Source: Gulosibacter hominis (GTDB taxonomy: Bacteria; Actinomycetota; Actinomycetes; Actinomycetales; Microbacteriaceae). Taken from it: 64,000 nucleotides of DNA. A model generated the notes under the pieces. That model ran no database searches. It had not been told where the DNA came from and was given only the letters and a program-made list of their open reading frames with translations. The position numbers and the translations under genes were made by a program. Position 1 is the stretch's first letter. Every line of letters begins with the position of its first letter. The DNA lies in NCBI RefSeq assembly GCF_904842695.1, contig NZ_CAJGWQ010000003.1, forward strand, positions 112,855 to 176,854, read 5' to 3'. Below are positions 25,283 to 34,268 of the stretch, piece after piece.

Positions 25283-25585
25283 ATGGCGATTGGATCGAAG
25301 GAGCTCGCCATCAACGAGCTCGACACCATGGAAGACGCCCGTCTCGCCGAAGAGCTGAAGAAGGCCAAGGAGGAGCTGTTCAACCTCCGCTTCCAGTCGG
25401 CTACCGGCCAGGGCGAAGAGCGCGGCCGCCTCAAGGCAGTCAAGCGCGACATCGCGCGCATCTACACCGTGCTGCGCGAACGTGAGCTGGGCATCCGCAC
25501 CGCTCCCGCACCCGCCGAGCCCAAGGCCCGCAAGCGCGGTAAGAAGGCAGAGGCAGAAGCCGAGGCCAAGGAGGAGACCAAATAA
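25283..25585 (+). CDS. rpmC: 50S ribosomal protein L29 with extended tail
   Basis: L29 of 100 residues. The core ([18 protein letters not shown], then [19 protein letters not shown]) is normal. The usual protein is about 65-80 residues long. Here about 25 extra residues form a charged Ala/Glu/Lys tail ([19 protein letters not shown]). Such tails occur in some actinobacteria. Its stop overlaps the rpsQ start. Confidence 0.95.
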   Translation: MAIGSKELAINELDTMEDARLAEELKKAKEELFNLRFQSATGQGEERGRLKAVKRDIARIYTVLRERELGIRTAPAPAEPKARKRGKKAEAEAEAKEETK

Positions 25586-25896
25586 TGGCTGAAAACACCG
25601 TGTCGGCAGCCGACAAGGTCGCCGCCGACAAAGACGCTGCGCAGCACCGCAACTACCGCAAGACCCGCCGCGGCTACGTCGTGAGCGACAAGATGGACAA
25701 GACCATCGTCGTGCTCGTTGAAGACCGCGTGAAGCACCCTCTCTACGGCAAGGTGCTCCGCCGTTCCACCAAGATCAAGGCACATGACGAGCAGAACACC
25801 GCCGGTATCGGCGACCGCGTGCTCGTTGCCGAGACCCGTCCCCTCAGCGCCGATAAGCGCTGGCGGCTGGTCGAGATCCTCGAGAAGGCGAAGTAG
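25585..25896 (+). CDS. rpsQ: 30S ribosomal protein S17
   Basis: S17 of 103 residues. The OB-fold core [20 protein letters not shown] and the [14 protein letters not shown] stretch are present. About 22 residues of Ala/Asp/Lys-rich sequence precede the core, which is longer than the minimal bacterial S17. It overlaps rpmC by one base. Confidence 0.95.
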   Translation: MAENTVSAADKVAADKDAAQHRNYRKTRRGYVVSDKMDKTIVVLVEDRVKHPLYGKVLRRSTKIKAHDEQNTAGIGDRVLVAETRPLSADKRWRLVEILEKAK

Positions 25897-25935
25897 GCCC
25901 CGCCTACCCGCTGTAACAGCCAAGGAGACTGAGAC

Positions 25936-26304
25936 ATGATTCAGCAGGAATCGCGACTCCGTGTCGCCGACAACACCGGTGCCAAGGAGCTGCTCGCCAT
26001 CCGCGTGCTCGGGGGTTCGGGAAAGCGCTACGCCGGCCTTGGTGACGTTATCGTCGCCACGGTCAAGGACGCCATCCCTGGCGGCAACGTCAAGAAGGGC
26101 GACATCGTTAAGGCAGTAGTCGTTCGCACCAAGAAGCCCACCCGTCGCGTTGATGGCTCGTACATCAAGTTCGACGAGAACGCCGCCGTAATCCTGAAAT
26201 CGGACGGCGAACCGCGCGGTACGCGTATCTTCGGCCCAGTGGGCCGCGAGCTGCGCGACAAGCGCTTCATGAAAATCATTTCGCTCGCCCCGGAGGTGCT
26301 CTAA
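25936..26304 (+). CDS. rplN: 50S ribosomal protein L14
   Basis: L14 of 122 residues, contacting 16S rRNA in an intersubunit bridge. [20 protein letters not shown] and the [14 protein letters not shown] signature are intact. A 39-bp gap from rpsQ, with AAGGAGAC before the start, marks the junction between the S10-like and spc-like blocks; I see no terminator there. Confidence 0.97.
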   Translation: MIQQESRLRVADNTGAKELLAIRVLGGSGKRYAGLGDVIVATVKDAIPGGNVKKGDIVKAVVVRTKKPTRRVDGSYIKFDENAAVILKSDGEPRGTRIFGPVGRELRDKRFMKIISLAPEVL

Positions 26305-26306
26305 CA

Positions 26307-26744
26307 ATGGCGAAGATTCGCAAGGGTGACCTCGTCGAGGTCATTACGGGCGCAAAGCAGGAACGCGGCGGCGACCGCGGTAAGCAGGGCAAGGTCCTCG
26401 AGGTGCTCACGCAGCAGAACCGCGTGATCGTCGAAGGCGTCAACCTGGTTACCAAGCACAAGCGCCCCCAGCAGACCGCAGCTGGCGCAACTGCCGGTGG
26501 CATTGAGGTTGTCGAAGCACCCATTCACGTTTCGAATGTGATGCTCGTTGACCCCGAGACCGGCAAGCCCGCTCGCGTTGGCTTCAAGGAGGAGCAGGTC
26601 ACCAAGGACGGCGTTACCAAGACCGTCCGCACCCGCTACTTCAAGCCCTCGCGTCGTGCAGCAGCCGAGCCCAAGAAGAAGGCTGCCGCGAAAAAAACCA
26701 CCAAGTCGACTGCAAAGAAGACTGAGAAGAAGGACAACGAGTAG
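26307..26744 (+). CDS. rplX: 50S ribosomal protein L24 with basic C-terminal tail
   Basis: L24 of 145 residues. The KOW motif region KIRKGDLVEVITGAKQERGG and DRGKQGKVLEV, then NLVTKHKRPQQT, identify it. The C-terminal 30 or so residues form an Ala/Lys tail reminiscent of histone H1 (EPKKKAAAKKTTKSTAKK), which makes the protein about 30-40 residues longer than a typical L24. Confidence 0.96.
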   Translation: MAKIRKGDLVEVITGAKQERGGDRGKQGKVLEVLTQQNRVIVEGVNLVTKHKRPQQTAAGATAGGIEVVEAPIHVSNVMLVDPETGKPARVGFKEEQVTKDGVTKTVRTRYFKPSRRAAAEPKKKAAAKKTTKSTAKKTEKKDNE

Positions 26745-26747
26745 CGC

Positions 26748-27335
26748 ATGACTGAAACCGCTGTGGAGGCTGGCAAAATCCAGCCCCGACTCAAAGTCAA
26801 GTACCGCGACGAACTTCGCGCCAAGCTCCAGGAAGAGCTCGGCCTGAAAAACGTCATGCAGGTGCCCGGCCTCACCAAGATCGTGGTGAACATGGGTGTC
26901 GGCGACGCCGCTCGCGACAGCAAGGTGATCGAGGGCGCGATCAACGACCTCACCCTCATCACCGGTCAGAAGCCCAAGGTGAACCGCGCTCGCAAGTCGA
27001 TCGCACAGTTCAAACTGCGTGAGGGTCAGGCCATCGGTGCCAACGTGACCCTGCGCGGTGACCGCATGTGGGAGTTCCTCGACCGACTGCTGTCGCTGGC
27101 GCTGCCGCGTATCCGTGACTTCCGCGGTCTGTCAGACAAAAACTTCGACGGGCACGGCAACTACACCTTCGGTCTCACCGAGCAGGTTATGTTCCACGAG
27201 ATCGATCCGGATAAGATTGACCGTCAGCGCGGTATGGACATCACTATCGTGACCACCGCCGAAGACGACGACCAGGGCCGTGCGCTGCTGCGCGCACTCG
27301 GCTTCCCGTTCCACTCGCGTACTGGTCGCGAGTAG
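26748..27335 (+). CDS. rplE: 50S ribosomal protein L5
   Basis: L5 of 195 residues, a 5S rRNA binder. [19 protein letters not shown], the [17 protein letters not shown] segment, and [19 protein letters not shown] are family signatures. In many bacteria rpsN or rpsZ (S14) comes next; here the next feature is a hairpin and then rpsH. Confidence 0.97.
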   Translation: MTETAVEAGKIQPRLKVKYRDELRAKLQEELGLKNVMQVPGLTKIVVNMGVGDAARDSKVIEGAINDLTLITGQKPKVNRARKSIAQFKLREGQAIGANVTLRGDRMWEFLDRLLSLALPRIRDFRGLSDKNFDGHGNYTFGLTEQVMFHEIDPDKIDRQRGMDITIVTTAEDDDQGRALLRALGFPFHSRTGRE

Positions 27336-27348
27336 AACAACCCAAAAT

Positions 27349-27380
27349 AAACCCGACCCGGCAACCGCCGGGTCGGGTTC
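27349..27380 (+). terminator. perfect hairpin between rplE and rpsH
   Basis: AACCCGACCCGGC (27350-27362) pairs perfectly with GCCGGGTCGGGTT (27367-27379) around an AACC loop. No T-tract follows. It lies inside the spc operon, so it may be a partial terminator, an RNA-processing site or a stabilising stem rather than the end of the transcript. Confidence 0.6.
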
Positions 27381-27440
27381 CACCACAGGTCGGCGTCCCC
27401 TGGCCGGGGCGTCGAAACCAGGCGAAAGGAAAAACGCGTC

Positions 27441-27839
27441 ATGTCAATGACCGACCCCGTAGCAGATATGCTCACGCGTCTGCGTAACGCGAGCAACGCG
27501 CACCACCTCTCGGTGTCGATGCCGGGCTCGAAGCTCAAAAAGAACATCGCCGAAATCCTCAAGCGCGAGGGTTACATCGCCGACTGGAGCGCCGAGAGCG
27601 CCCGTGTTGGTGAGAACCTCAACATTGAGCTGAAGTTCGGCGACGACCGTCGCCCCGCCATCACCGGCATCAAGCGCGTGTCGAAGCCCGGTCTGCGCGT
27701 CTACGCACGCTCGACCGAGCTGCCCACCGTTTACGGTGGCCTCGGCATCGCCATCATGTCCACTTCCTCGGGTCTGCTTACCGACCGTGAGGCTCAGCAG
27801 AAGGGCGTGGGTGGGGAAGTCCTCGCCTACGTATGGTGA
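27441..27839 (+). CDS. rpsH: 30S ribosomal protein S8
   Basis: S8 of 132 residues, a 16S central-domain binder. [18 protein letters not shown] and the C-terminal [18 protein letters not shown] are diagnostic. The ATG at 27441 has GAAAGGAAA about ten bases before; an ATG six bases further in is a possible alternative. It follows the rplE-rpsH hairpin. Confidence 0.96.
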   Translation: MSMTDPVADMLTRLRNASNAHHLSVSMPGSKLKKNIAEILKREGYIADWSAESARVGENLNIELKFGDDRRPAITGIKRVSKPGLRVYARSTELPTVYGGLGIAIMSTSSGLLTDREAQQKGVGGEVLAYVW

Positions 27840-27845
27840 TCGAAT

Positions 27846-28379
27846 ATGTCGCGAATTGGTCGTCTCCCAATTGAAATTCCAGCCGGCGTCGAGGTAAAGG
27901 TCGACGGTCAGCTGGTGAGTGTTAAGGGCCCCAAGGGTCAGCTCGAACTGACCGTGGCAGCCCCCATCGAAGCGAAGGTTGAAGACGGTAACGTCGTCGT
28001 TTCGCGTCCGGATGATGAACGTGACTCGCGTGCGCTTCACGGTCTCACCCGCACCCTGATTTTTAACAACATCATTGGTGTCACCCAGGGCTACTCGAAG
28101 GCCCTCGAGGTGGTCGGCACCGGTTACCGCGTGCAGCAGAAGGGCACCGACCTCGAGTTCGCCCTCGGTTTTTCGCACCCGGTGAAGTTTGCCGCTCCGG
28201 ATGGTATTCAGCTCAAGGTTGAAGGCCAGAAGGTCACCGTTGAAGGTATCGACAAGCAGCTGGTCGGTGAAGTAGCCGCCAAGATTCGTAAGATCCGTCC
28301 GCCGGAGCCCTACAAGGGCAAGGGCATCCGTTACGAAGGCGAGCAGATTCGTCGCAAGGCCGGAAAGGCTGGTAAGTAA
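27846..28379 (+). CDS. rplF: 50S ribosomal protein L6
   Basis: L6 of 177 residues with the duplicated beta-alpha domain of the family. [17 protein letters not shown] and the C-terminal [19 protein letters not shown] are intact. It begins six bases after the rpsH stop. Confidence 0.97.
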   Translation: MSRIGRLPIEIPAGVEVKVDGQLVSVKGPKGQLELTVAAPIEAKVEDGNVVVSRPDDERDSRALHGLTRTLIFNNIIGVTQGYSKALEVVGTGYRVQQKGTDLEFALGFSHPVKFAAPDGIQLKVEGQKVTVEGIDKQLVGEVAAKIRKIRPPEPYKGKGIRYEGEQIRRKAGKAGK

Positions 28380-28381
28380 GC

Positions 28382-28741
28382 ATGGCTCAGAAGAGCAAGC
28401 AGGCAGCCCGTGCCCAGCGGCACGCCCGGCTGCGCAAGAAGATCGTCGGCACCGCAGAGCGTCCCCGCCTGTGCGTCAGCCGTTCAACCCGTCACGTATT
28501 CGTTCAGGTCATCGACGACGCCAAGGGCCACACGCTGGCTTCGGCTTCGACCCTCGAGGCCGAACTGCGCGACTTCGATGGCGACAAGACCGCCAAGGCC
28601 CGCCGCGTTGGCGAGCTGATTGGCGAGCGCGCCAAAGCCGCCGGTATCGAATCGGTTGTTTTCGACCGCGGCGGTAACAAGTACGCGGGTCGCGTTGCGG
28701 CCATCGCCGATGGAGCACGAGAGGCAGGGCTGAACCTGTGA
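28382..28741 (+). CDS. rplR: 50S ribosomal protein L18
   Basis: L18 of 119 residues, a 5S rRNA binder. [20 protein letters not shown] and [20 protein letters not shown] are diagnostic. The last codons overlap the GTG start of rpsE by four bases (GTGA). Confidence 0.96.
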   Translation: MAQKSKQAARAQRHARLRKKIVGTAERPRLCVSRSTRHVFVQVIDDAKGHTLASASTLEAELRDFDGDKTAKARRVGELIGERAKAAGIESVVFDRGGNKYAGRVAAIADGAREAGLNL

Positions 28742-29460
28742 GCGAAATCATCGAAAACAGCGAAAACATGTCGGAAGCCCCCGTCGAAACCGCTGCGTCG
28801 AGCGAATCGAACCAGCGCGAAGAGCGTGGCGGACGCCGTTCGGGTAACCGTGACCGCGCTCAGCAGGAGCGTGGCGGCCGTGGTCGTGGCCGTGGTCGTG
28901 GCCGCGATGAGCAGTCGAACGAGTTCCTCGAGCGTGTTGTCACCATCAACCGCGTTTCGAAGGTTGTAAAGGGTGGTCGCCGCTTTAGCTTCACCGCTCT
29001 GGTTGTCGTCGGTGACGGCAACGGACTGGTGGGTGTTGGCTACGGTAAGGCACGGGAAGTGCCGCTGGCCATCTCGAAGGGTGTCGAGGAAGCGAAGAAG
29101 AACTTCTTCCGTGTACCGCGCGTCCTGAAGACCATCCCGCACCCCGTGCTCGGCCGTGCAGGCGCCGGTGACGTGCTCCTGCGCCCGGCTGCTCCCGGTA
29201 CCGGTGTTATCGCCGGTGGTCCGGTGCGTGCCGTGCTCGAGTGCGCCGGTGTGCACGACGTGCTGAGCAAGTCGCTCGGTTCGTCGAACACCATCAACAT
29301 CGTCCACGCGACGGTCGACGCCCTGCGCCAGCTCGAAGAGCCGCGCGCGGTAGCTGCCCGTCGTGGTCTCGACGTCGAGCGCGTCGTGCCCGAGCGCATC
29401 CTGCGCGACCAGGCACGCGAGGCCGACGAGGCCGCCAAGGCTGCAAAGGCTGGTGCGTAA
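28738..29460 (+). CDS. rpsE: 30S ribosomal protein S5 with Arg/Gly-rich N-terminal extension
   Basis: S5 of 240 residues. The conserved body starts near residue 60 ([19 protein letters not shown]), followed by [14 protein letters not shown]. The first 58 residues are acidic and then strongly Arg/Gly-rich ([28 protein letters not shown]), a low-complexity extension that resembles RNA-binding RGG boxes. A shorter N-terminal extension is common in actinobacterial S5; the RGG richness is striking. It starts with GTG at 28738, overlapping rplR. Confidence 0.95.
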   Translation: MSEIIENSENMSEAPVETAASSESNQREERGGRRSGNRDRAQQERGGRGRGRGRGRDEQSNEFLERVVTINRVSKVVKGGRRFSFTALVVVGDGNGLVGVGYGKAREVPLAISKGVEEAKKNFFRVPRVLKTIPHPVLGRAGAGDVLLRPAAPGTGVIAGGPVRAVLECAGVHDVLSKSLGSSNTINIVHATVDALRQLEEPRAVAARRGLDVERVVPERILRDQAREADEAAKAAKAGA

Positions 29461-29648
29461 TGGCAACTTCGTTCAAGGTGACCCAGATCAAGTCGGTCAT
29501 CAGTGAAAAGCAGAACCAGCGCGACACGCTGCGCTCGCTCGGTTTGAAGCGAATCGGCGACAGCGTTGTTCGTGAAGACTCGCAGCAGCTGCGCGGATAC
29601 CTCCGCGCGGTTGCGCACCTGGTCAAGGTGGAGGAGGTCAACGAATAA
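29460..29648 (+). CDS. rpmD: 50S ribosomal protein L30
   Basis: L30 of 62 residues. The core [19 protein letters not shown], then GLKRIGDSV, then HLVKVEEV, is normal. The real ATG at 29460 overlaps the rpsE stop (TAATG), although the frame stays open further upstream. The stop likewise overlaps the rplO start. Confidence 0.95.
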   Translation: MATSFKVTQIKSVISEKQNQRDTLRSLGLKRIGDSVVREDSQQLRGYLRAVAHLVKVEEVNE

Positions 29649-30118
29649 TGGCGAACAACGAGAACGTGCAGGAATTTGAGGACGGCGGCCTGAAGCCGCA
29701 CCACCTGCGTCCCGCCGCAGGTGCCAAAAAGGCCAAGACCCGTGTGGGTCGCGGTGAAGCATCGAAGGGTAAGACCGCTGGTCGTGGTACCAAGGGAACC
29801 CGCGCACGCACCACCGTGCGTCTCGGTTTCGAGGGTGGTCAGATGCCGCAGCACATGCGTACTCCGAAGCTGCGCGGGTTCAAGAACCCGTTCCGCGTCG
29901 AGTACCAGGTTGTGAACCTGTACCAGCTCGCCGAGCTGTACCCCGAGGGTGGCGACGTGACCGTGGCTGACCTCGTAAAGAAGGGCGCTGTTCGTAAGAA
30001 CGAGCCCGTCAAGGTACTCGGCACCGGTGAGATCACCGTGAAGCTGAACATCGAGGTCGACAAGGTCTCGGCTTCGGCTAAGGAGAAGATTGAGGCTGCC
30101 GGCGGTAGCGTCAAGTAA
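29648..30118 (+). CDS. rplO: 50S ribosomal protein L15
   Basis: L15 of 156 residues. [20 protein letters not shown] and [19 protein letters not shown] are the family signatures. It overlaps rpmD by one base. In most bacteria secY would follow at once; here a strong terminator and then an unrelated gene cluster follow, and secY lies 12.5 kb further on. Confidence 0.97.
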   Translation: MANNENVQEFEDGGLKPHHLRPAAGAKKAKTRVGRGEASKGKTAGRGTKGTRARTTVRLGFEGGQMPQHMRTPKLRGFKNPFRVEYQVVNLYQLAELYPEGGDVTVADLVKKGAVRKNEPVKVLGTGEITVKLNIEVDKVSASAKEKIEAAGGSVK

Positions 30119-30131
30119 CACTCTCGCTTAG

Positions 30132-30167
30132 AGCGGGGTCGGTGTATAACGCACCGGCCCCGCTTTT
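30132..30167 (+). terminator. rho-independent terminator after rplO
   Basis: AGCGGGGTCGGTG (30132-30144) pairs with CACCGGCCCCGCT (30152-30164) with one G-T wobble, then TTTTGC. It starts 14 bases after the rplO stop. It separates the ribosomal operon from the biosynthetic cluster, so that cluster needs its own promoter. Confidence 0.85.
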
Positions 30168-30488
30168 GCTTTCCGCGGATGCGGTGGGGGCTGCGTGCGC
30201 GCGCGGGTGCTGCATAGCTGCGGGCTTTGTGTGTCTGCGCGGGGTTTGTATGCGGTGCACCACGCACAATGCCCGCGGACACATACAAAGGTCCGGGGGA
30301 TGCGAGGGGGAGTGGATGCGGGGCAAGAATCCACGCGCGCGCTCTATCACATGGTCGTTTACTTGGGCGTTAGCTGCGCGTCAATCCCGTTAGTGGCCGT
30401 TTACCTGCGAACCCCTTCTCGTTTACGCGCCCTCCTTAATATCGGCGAGTAATCGGTGTTCTTCCGTACGGGGTTTCGTGAGGCGTTC
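30168..30488 (+). promoter_or_regulatory. upstream region of the biosynthetic cluster with three CGTTTAC repeats
   Basis: No gene is visible in this 321-bp gap. CGTTTAC occurs three times in the same orientation, at 30356-30362, 30398-30404 and 30420-30426, spaced 42 and 22 bases apart (about four and two helical turns). A TTAATAT stretch at 30436-30442 could be part of a -10. This is the only space that could hold the promoter and operator of the downstream cluster, so the repeats are candidate regulator sites. Their role is inference. Confidence 0.45.
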
Positions 30489-31394
30489 ATGATTTCAGTA
30501 CAGGGGCTGACGAAACGGTACAAGCAGGTAACGGCAGTCAGCGATTTGAGTTTTGATGTAGATGATGGGGAATTGTTCGCGCTGCTCGGTACGAACGGCG
30601 CGGGTAAAACAACGACCATCTCGTGTATGACGACGCTTCTCGGATTTGATGAGGGCAAAATCACGATTGACGACCTCATCGTCGGCAAAGATGACCACCA
30701 GATTCGTGAGCGCATCGGTGTGGTATTTCAGCAATCACTGCTCGACCCATTGCTCACGGTCGATGAAAATCTGGCTCTGCGCGCCGGTCTTTACGGTGTA
30801 TCGCAGGCGCGGATTGATGAGCTCGCTGAACTCGTCGATCTGAACGACTTCCGCGATCGTCCCTATGGCGTGCTTTCGGGCGGTCAGAAGCGCCGCGTGG
30901 ACATTGCCCGCGCACTCCTCAACCGCCCGCAATCGCTCTTCCTCGACGAGCCGACCGCCGGTCTCGACCCGCAAAGCCGTGAGCAGGTGTGGGATGTGGT
31001 CGCCCAGCTGCGTGAGGAGCTCGGCCTGACCGTGCTGCTCACGACGCACTACATGCAGGAGACCGAGGGCGCGGATGAGGTCATCATCATCGACCACGGC
31101 GAGGTCATCGCTGCCGGCACCCCCATGGAGCTGCGCGCCAAGTATTCGCAGCCGCTGCTGAGCGTGCAGCCCAAGGATGGGCGCCGCGACGAGGTAATCG
31201 ACGCCCTCGAGGCTCGCTTCCCCGACGACGAGTGGTATGACGAGGGTGGTGCCGTGCACATCCACGTTTCGGCACAGCGCGAGGTCATCGGCACGGTGCA
31301 GGCGCTCGAGCCGGTAATGGAATCGTTCCAGTTCGTCCAGGGCTCAATGGACGATGTGTTCCTTAATCTTGTGCACAAGCGGGGAGATCAGTGA
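30489..31394 (+). CDS. ABC-2 type exporter ATPase (DrrA-like)
   Basis: A 301-residue ABC ATPase of the drug/lipid exporter type. Walker A is GTNGAGKTT (34-42), the signature is LSGGQKRR (from 129), and Walker B is FLDEPTAGLD (151-160), followed by the H-loop TTHYMQET. The C-terminal 80 residues match the regulatory extension of DrrA-type subunits. I use ATG at 30489 (MISVQGLTKRYK); an upstream ATG in the same frame adds 11 residues that do not fit the family. It overlaps the permease gene by four bases, so the two form a transporter, probably for the cluster product. Confidence 0.9.
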   Translation: MISVQGLTKRYKQVTAVSDLSFDVDDGELFALLGTNGAGKTTTISCMTTLLGFDEGKITIDDLIVGKDDHQIRERIGVVFQQSLLDPLLTVDENLALRAGLYGVSQARIDELAELVDLNDFRDRPYGVLSGGQKRRVDIARALLNRPQSLFLDEPTAGLDPQSREQVWDVVAQLREELGLTVLLTTHYMQETEGADEVIIIDHGEVIAAGTPMELRAKYSQPLLSVQPKDGRRDEVIDALEARFPDDEWYDEGGAVHIHVSAQREVIGTVQALEPVMESFQFVQGSMDDVFLNLVHKRGDQ

Positions 31395-32269
31395 ATACCG
31401 TCCGCGTACTAGTTCGCCGAAATCTGAAGATCTACTTCCGCGACCGAGCTTCGGTATTTCTCTCGCTACTGTCGGCGCTCATCCTGTTGCTGCTGTATCT
31501 GCTCTTCCTGGGCGGACTGCAGGTGGATGAATTGCAGAGTTCATTGCCAGACGCGACCGCGGAAGAAATCGACTGGTTTGTCGGCACGTGGGTATTTGCC
31601 GGCATTCTGATGATTACCACCTTTACCACCGGCTTTGCCGCACTCGGCGTATATGTGGATGATAAATCATCGGGTCGGTTTAAAGAGTTCCGAGTTTCAC
31701 CAATTCGTCGAAATGAACTCATTCTCGGATATCAAATCGCCGCATTCATTGTCGCGACGATTATGAGCGTGGTCATTCTCGTGATCGGCGGCGTGCTGAT
31801 GCTGCTCATCTACGGCCACGGTCCGTCGTTCCAGCAGGTGCTCGCAACCCTGGGCTACATCCTGCTGTGCTCGTGGGCGTTCTCGGCACTGAGCTCGTTC
31901 ATCATGACCTTCGTCGGCTCCAATAGCTCGTACACTGCAGTCAGCACCATCGTCGGAACGCTGCTCGGTTTCTTGGCGGGCGCCTACCTGCCGCTCGGTC
32001 TGCTCAGCAAGGAAATCGGCAACGTGCTGAACGTGCTGCCGTTCTCACCGGCCGCGATGCTGATGCGTCAGCCGCTGACCACGGATGCGCTCGATGCCAT
32101 CAGCGGGGGAGTGCCAGAGGCCGCCACGCAGGTGTCCGAGTACTACGGCATCGACATCTTCATTGGCGATCTGTTCGTCGAACCGCTGTGGGTGATTCTG
32201 GGTCTCATCGCGATGGGTGTCGTATTCACCGGACTCGGCGCGTGGCGCATCGGAAGGACGATCAAGTGA
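31391..32269 (+). CDS. ABC-2 type exporter permease
   Basis: A 292-residue membrane protein with about six hydrophobic helices and the ABC-2 permease layout. It has a short N-terminal cytosolic segment (RRNLKIYFRDRASVF), the first helix SLLSALILLLLYLLFLGG, a large loop, then a helix bundle containing the GAYLPLGLL region common to this family. GTG at 31391 overlaps the ATPase stop (GTGA). Its stop in turn overlaps the acyltransferase start by four bases, so export and biosynthesis are translationally coupled. Confidence 0.88.
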   Translation: MNTVRVLVRRNLKIYFRDRASVFLSLLSALILLLLYLLFLGGLQVDELQSSLPDATAEEIDWFVGTWVFAGILMITTFTTGFAALGVYVDDKSSGRFKEFRVSPIRRNELILGYQIAAFIVATIMSVVILVIGGVLMLLIYGHGPSFQQVLATLGYILLCSWAFSALSSFIMTFVGSNSSYTAVSTIVGTLLGFLAGAYLPLGLLSKEIGNVLNVLPFSPAAMLMRQPLTTDALDAISGGVPEAATQVSEYYGIDIFIGDLFVEPLWVILGLIAMGVVFTGLGAWRIGRTIK

Positions 32270-33180
32270 CCAAGCGCGTAGCGATGTTCCCCGGCCAGGG
32301 GAGTCAAGTGGTGGGCATGGCGAAGCGCGCGGTGCGTGACTCGGCCGCCGCGGCCGCATTCTGGCAGGCCGCGAGCGAACGCATCGACACCGACCTGTCC
32401 AAGCTGTGCTGGGAGAGTAGCGATGAAGAGCTGCGCCCCACGCAGCGTCAGCAGCCCGCACTCGTGGCCGCGAGCCTCGCGACCTGGATTGCGCATCACG
32501 AACTCAGCGACGATGCTGCCAGCGAACAGCCCCAGTGGCACACCGCCGGGCACAGTATCGGGGCGATTCCGGCGGCCGCCGCAGCCGGGTATCTCGACCC
32601 GGTGGATGCGGTACACCTGGCGGCCGAGCGCGGCAAGCTGATGGCGAGCGCACCCGCGGGCGGCACCATGCTCGCGGTCGTCACTGCCAAGCAGCCCGAT
32701 GAGGACGCCCAGTTCCGCCTCGCCGCCGAACTTGCCGACGCTCACGATTGCGATGTCGCTGCCGTGAACGGTCCCACCCAGGTAGTGCTCGCGGGCGCCA
32801 TCGACAACATTGCGCGCGCCGAAGTCGAAATCGAGGCGAAGACCAAGCAGCTGTCGGTGAGCAACGCCTTCCACTCGCGCTTCATGCATCCGGTGGCCGA
32901 AGAATGGGCGGCGCTGGTCGCCGCAACCGACTTTCAACCCGGCACCGGCAGCTACATCGGCTGCCGCAGCGGTGAGCTGTGCGAAACCGAGGCCGAGGTG
33001 CGTGCCGACATTATCGAGGGGCTCACCATGCCGGTGCGCTGGATGCGCGTGCTGACGCAGCTCATCCCCGGCGCCGATGCCGTGCACGCATTCGGCCCGG
33101 GCCGCGCAACGGCGCGACTGGCACGTCCGTACCTCGGTAAGCAGCGGGTGCACCAGCACGAACCCCAGGGAGCGAAATAA
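32266..33180 (+). CDS. malonyl-CoA:ACP acyltransferase (FabD-like)
   Basis: A 304-residue acyltransferase. It begins VTKRVAMFPGQGSQVVGM. The nucleophile elbow is GHSIGA with Ser97, the malonate-binding arginine fits Arg122 in AAERGKL, and the catalytic histidine fits His203 in NAFHSRFMHP. The elbow reads GHSIGA rather than the usual GHSLGE, so the acidic residue after the elbow is absent; substrate choice might differ from plain malonyl-CoA. GTG at 32266 overlaps the permease stop (GTGA). The upstream extension in the open frame is out of family. Confidence 0.88.
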   Translation: MTKRVAMFPGQGSQVVGMAKRAVRDSAAAAAFWQAASERIDTDLSKLCWESSDEELRPTQRQQPALVAASLATWIAHHELSDDAASEQPQWHTAGHSIGAIPAAAAAGYLDPVDAVHLAAERGKLMASAPAGGTMLAVVTAKQPDEDAQFRLAAELADAHDCDVAAVNGPTQVVLAGAIDNIARAEVEIEAKTKQLSVSNAFHSRFMHPVAEEWAALVAATDFQPGTGSYIGCRSGELCETEAEVRADIIEGLTMPVRWMRVLTQLIPGADAVHAFGPGRATARLARPYLGKQRVHQHEPQGAK

Positions 33181-33182
33181 CC

Positions 33183-33923
33183 ATGACCACTGAACGTCCC
33201 CTCGCCCTGATCGCGGGCGCCTCGCGCGGTATCGGCCGCGCGGCAGCGCAAGAACTCGCCCGCGCCGGCTACAACATCGTCGGCTGGTATCGCAGTAATG
33301 AGGCTGCCAGCGAAGAAACCGCGAAGCTCGTCGCCGCGCAGGGTGGCCAGTACACCGGCATGCAGGTCGATGTGCGCGATGAAGACTCGGTGCGCGACGG
33401 CTTCAAGCAGCTGCGCGGACTCGACGGCACGCTCTCGTCGGTGGTGATCACGAGCGGCATCACCAAGGACGGGCTTGCCGCCACGATGAGCACCGAAAAG
33501 TTCCGGGATGTGGTCGAGACGAACCTGTTTGGCACGTTCTATATCTGCCGCACCGCAATGCGCGCGATGCGTAAAACTGGCGGCGCGATCGTGCTGCTGT
33601 CGTCGACCTCGGGCATTAGCGGCCAGCCGGGCCAGGCGAACTACTCGGCCAGTAAGGGCGGCGTGAACGCACTCACCCAGGCGCTCGCCAAGGAGGGTGC
33701 CGCCGCGGGCATCCGCGTCAACGCCGTGGCGCCGGGATTCACCGACACCGACATGTTCCGGTCGATGGATGCGGCAGCGCGGCAGCGACTGACCGCCCAG
33801 ATTCCGCTCGGTCGCGTTGGCGAACCCGAAGAGGTGGCCCGCGCCATCCGCTTCCTCGCGACCGACGAATCCAGCTACATCACCGGGCAGATCCTCGCGA
33901 TCGACGGCGGCATCACCGCCTAA
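33183..33923 (+). CDS. 3-oxoacyl-ACP reductase (FabG-like ketoreductase)
   Basis: A 246-residue short-chain dehydrogenase. The NADPH-binding loop is GASRGIGRA (residues 12-20). The catalytic set is Asn114, Ser141, Tyr154 and Lys158 in SSTSGISGQPGQANYSASKG. It ends with SSYITGQILAIDGGITA as FabG proteins do. It lies two bases behind the acyltransferase and should reduce the beta-keto group during chain building. Confidence 0.9.
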   Translation: MTTERPLALIAGASRGIGRAAAQELARAGYNIVGWYRSNEAASEETAKLVAAQGGQYTGMQVDVRDEDSVRDGFKQLRGLDGTLSSVVITSGITKDGLAATMSTEKFRDVVETNLFGTFYICRTAMRAMRKTGGAIVLLSSTSGISGQPGQANYSASKGGVNALTQALAKEGAAAGIRVNAVAPGFTDTDMFRSMDAAARQRLTAQIPLGRVGEPEEVARAIRFLATDESSYITGQILAIDGGITA

Positions 33924-33998
33924 GTGCAGCGCCCGCAAGCGCACACAGACACAACCAGCAACCCTCCACCTCCACACCACCCGCCGAAAGGACCGACC

Positions 33999-34268
33999 AT
34001 GTCGCAACACGAAATCGCCCAGCAGCGTCTCGAGCTGAACATCCGCCTGCGCGAACTGCTCCTCGAGGGCCTCGACCTGCCCAATGAGCCCGAGCACGTC
34101 GACTTCGACCAGCCGCTGTTCGGCCGCGGTCTCGAGCTCGACTCGCTCGACACGCTCGAAATCGTGAGCCTCATGGAAGAGGAGTTCGGCGTGTTCGTGT
34201 CGGATGAGCAGCGCAGCGTCTTCGGTTCGCTCAACAAGCTCGCCGACGAAGTGGCAGCTGCCGAATAA
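33999..34268 (+). CDS. acyl carrier protein
   Basis: An 89-residue acyl carrier protein. The phosphopantetheine attachment serine is Ser49 in GRGLELDSLDTLEI; the following EEEFGVFVSDE is the acidic recognition helix. ATG at 33999 has GAAAGGA upstream; a longer open frame exists but its Pro/His-rich start is not family-like. The stop overlaps the dehydratase start (TAATG). The housekeeping ACP of fatty acid synthesis is usually elsewhere, so this one is probably dedicated to the cluster. Confidence 0.88.
   Translation: MSQHEIAQQRLELNIRLRELLLEGLDLPNEPEHVDFDQPLFGRGLELDSLDTLEIVSLMEEEFGVFVSDEQRSVFGSLNKLADEVAAAE

Noticed and set aside
30142..30452. Short frames of about 80 codons between rplO and the ABC exporter
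   Set aside because: They run through the rplO terminator stem and the CGTTTAC region, are Cys/Arg-rich and resemble no protein.
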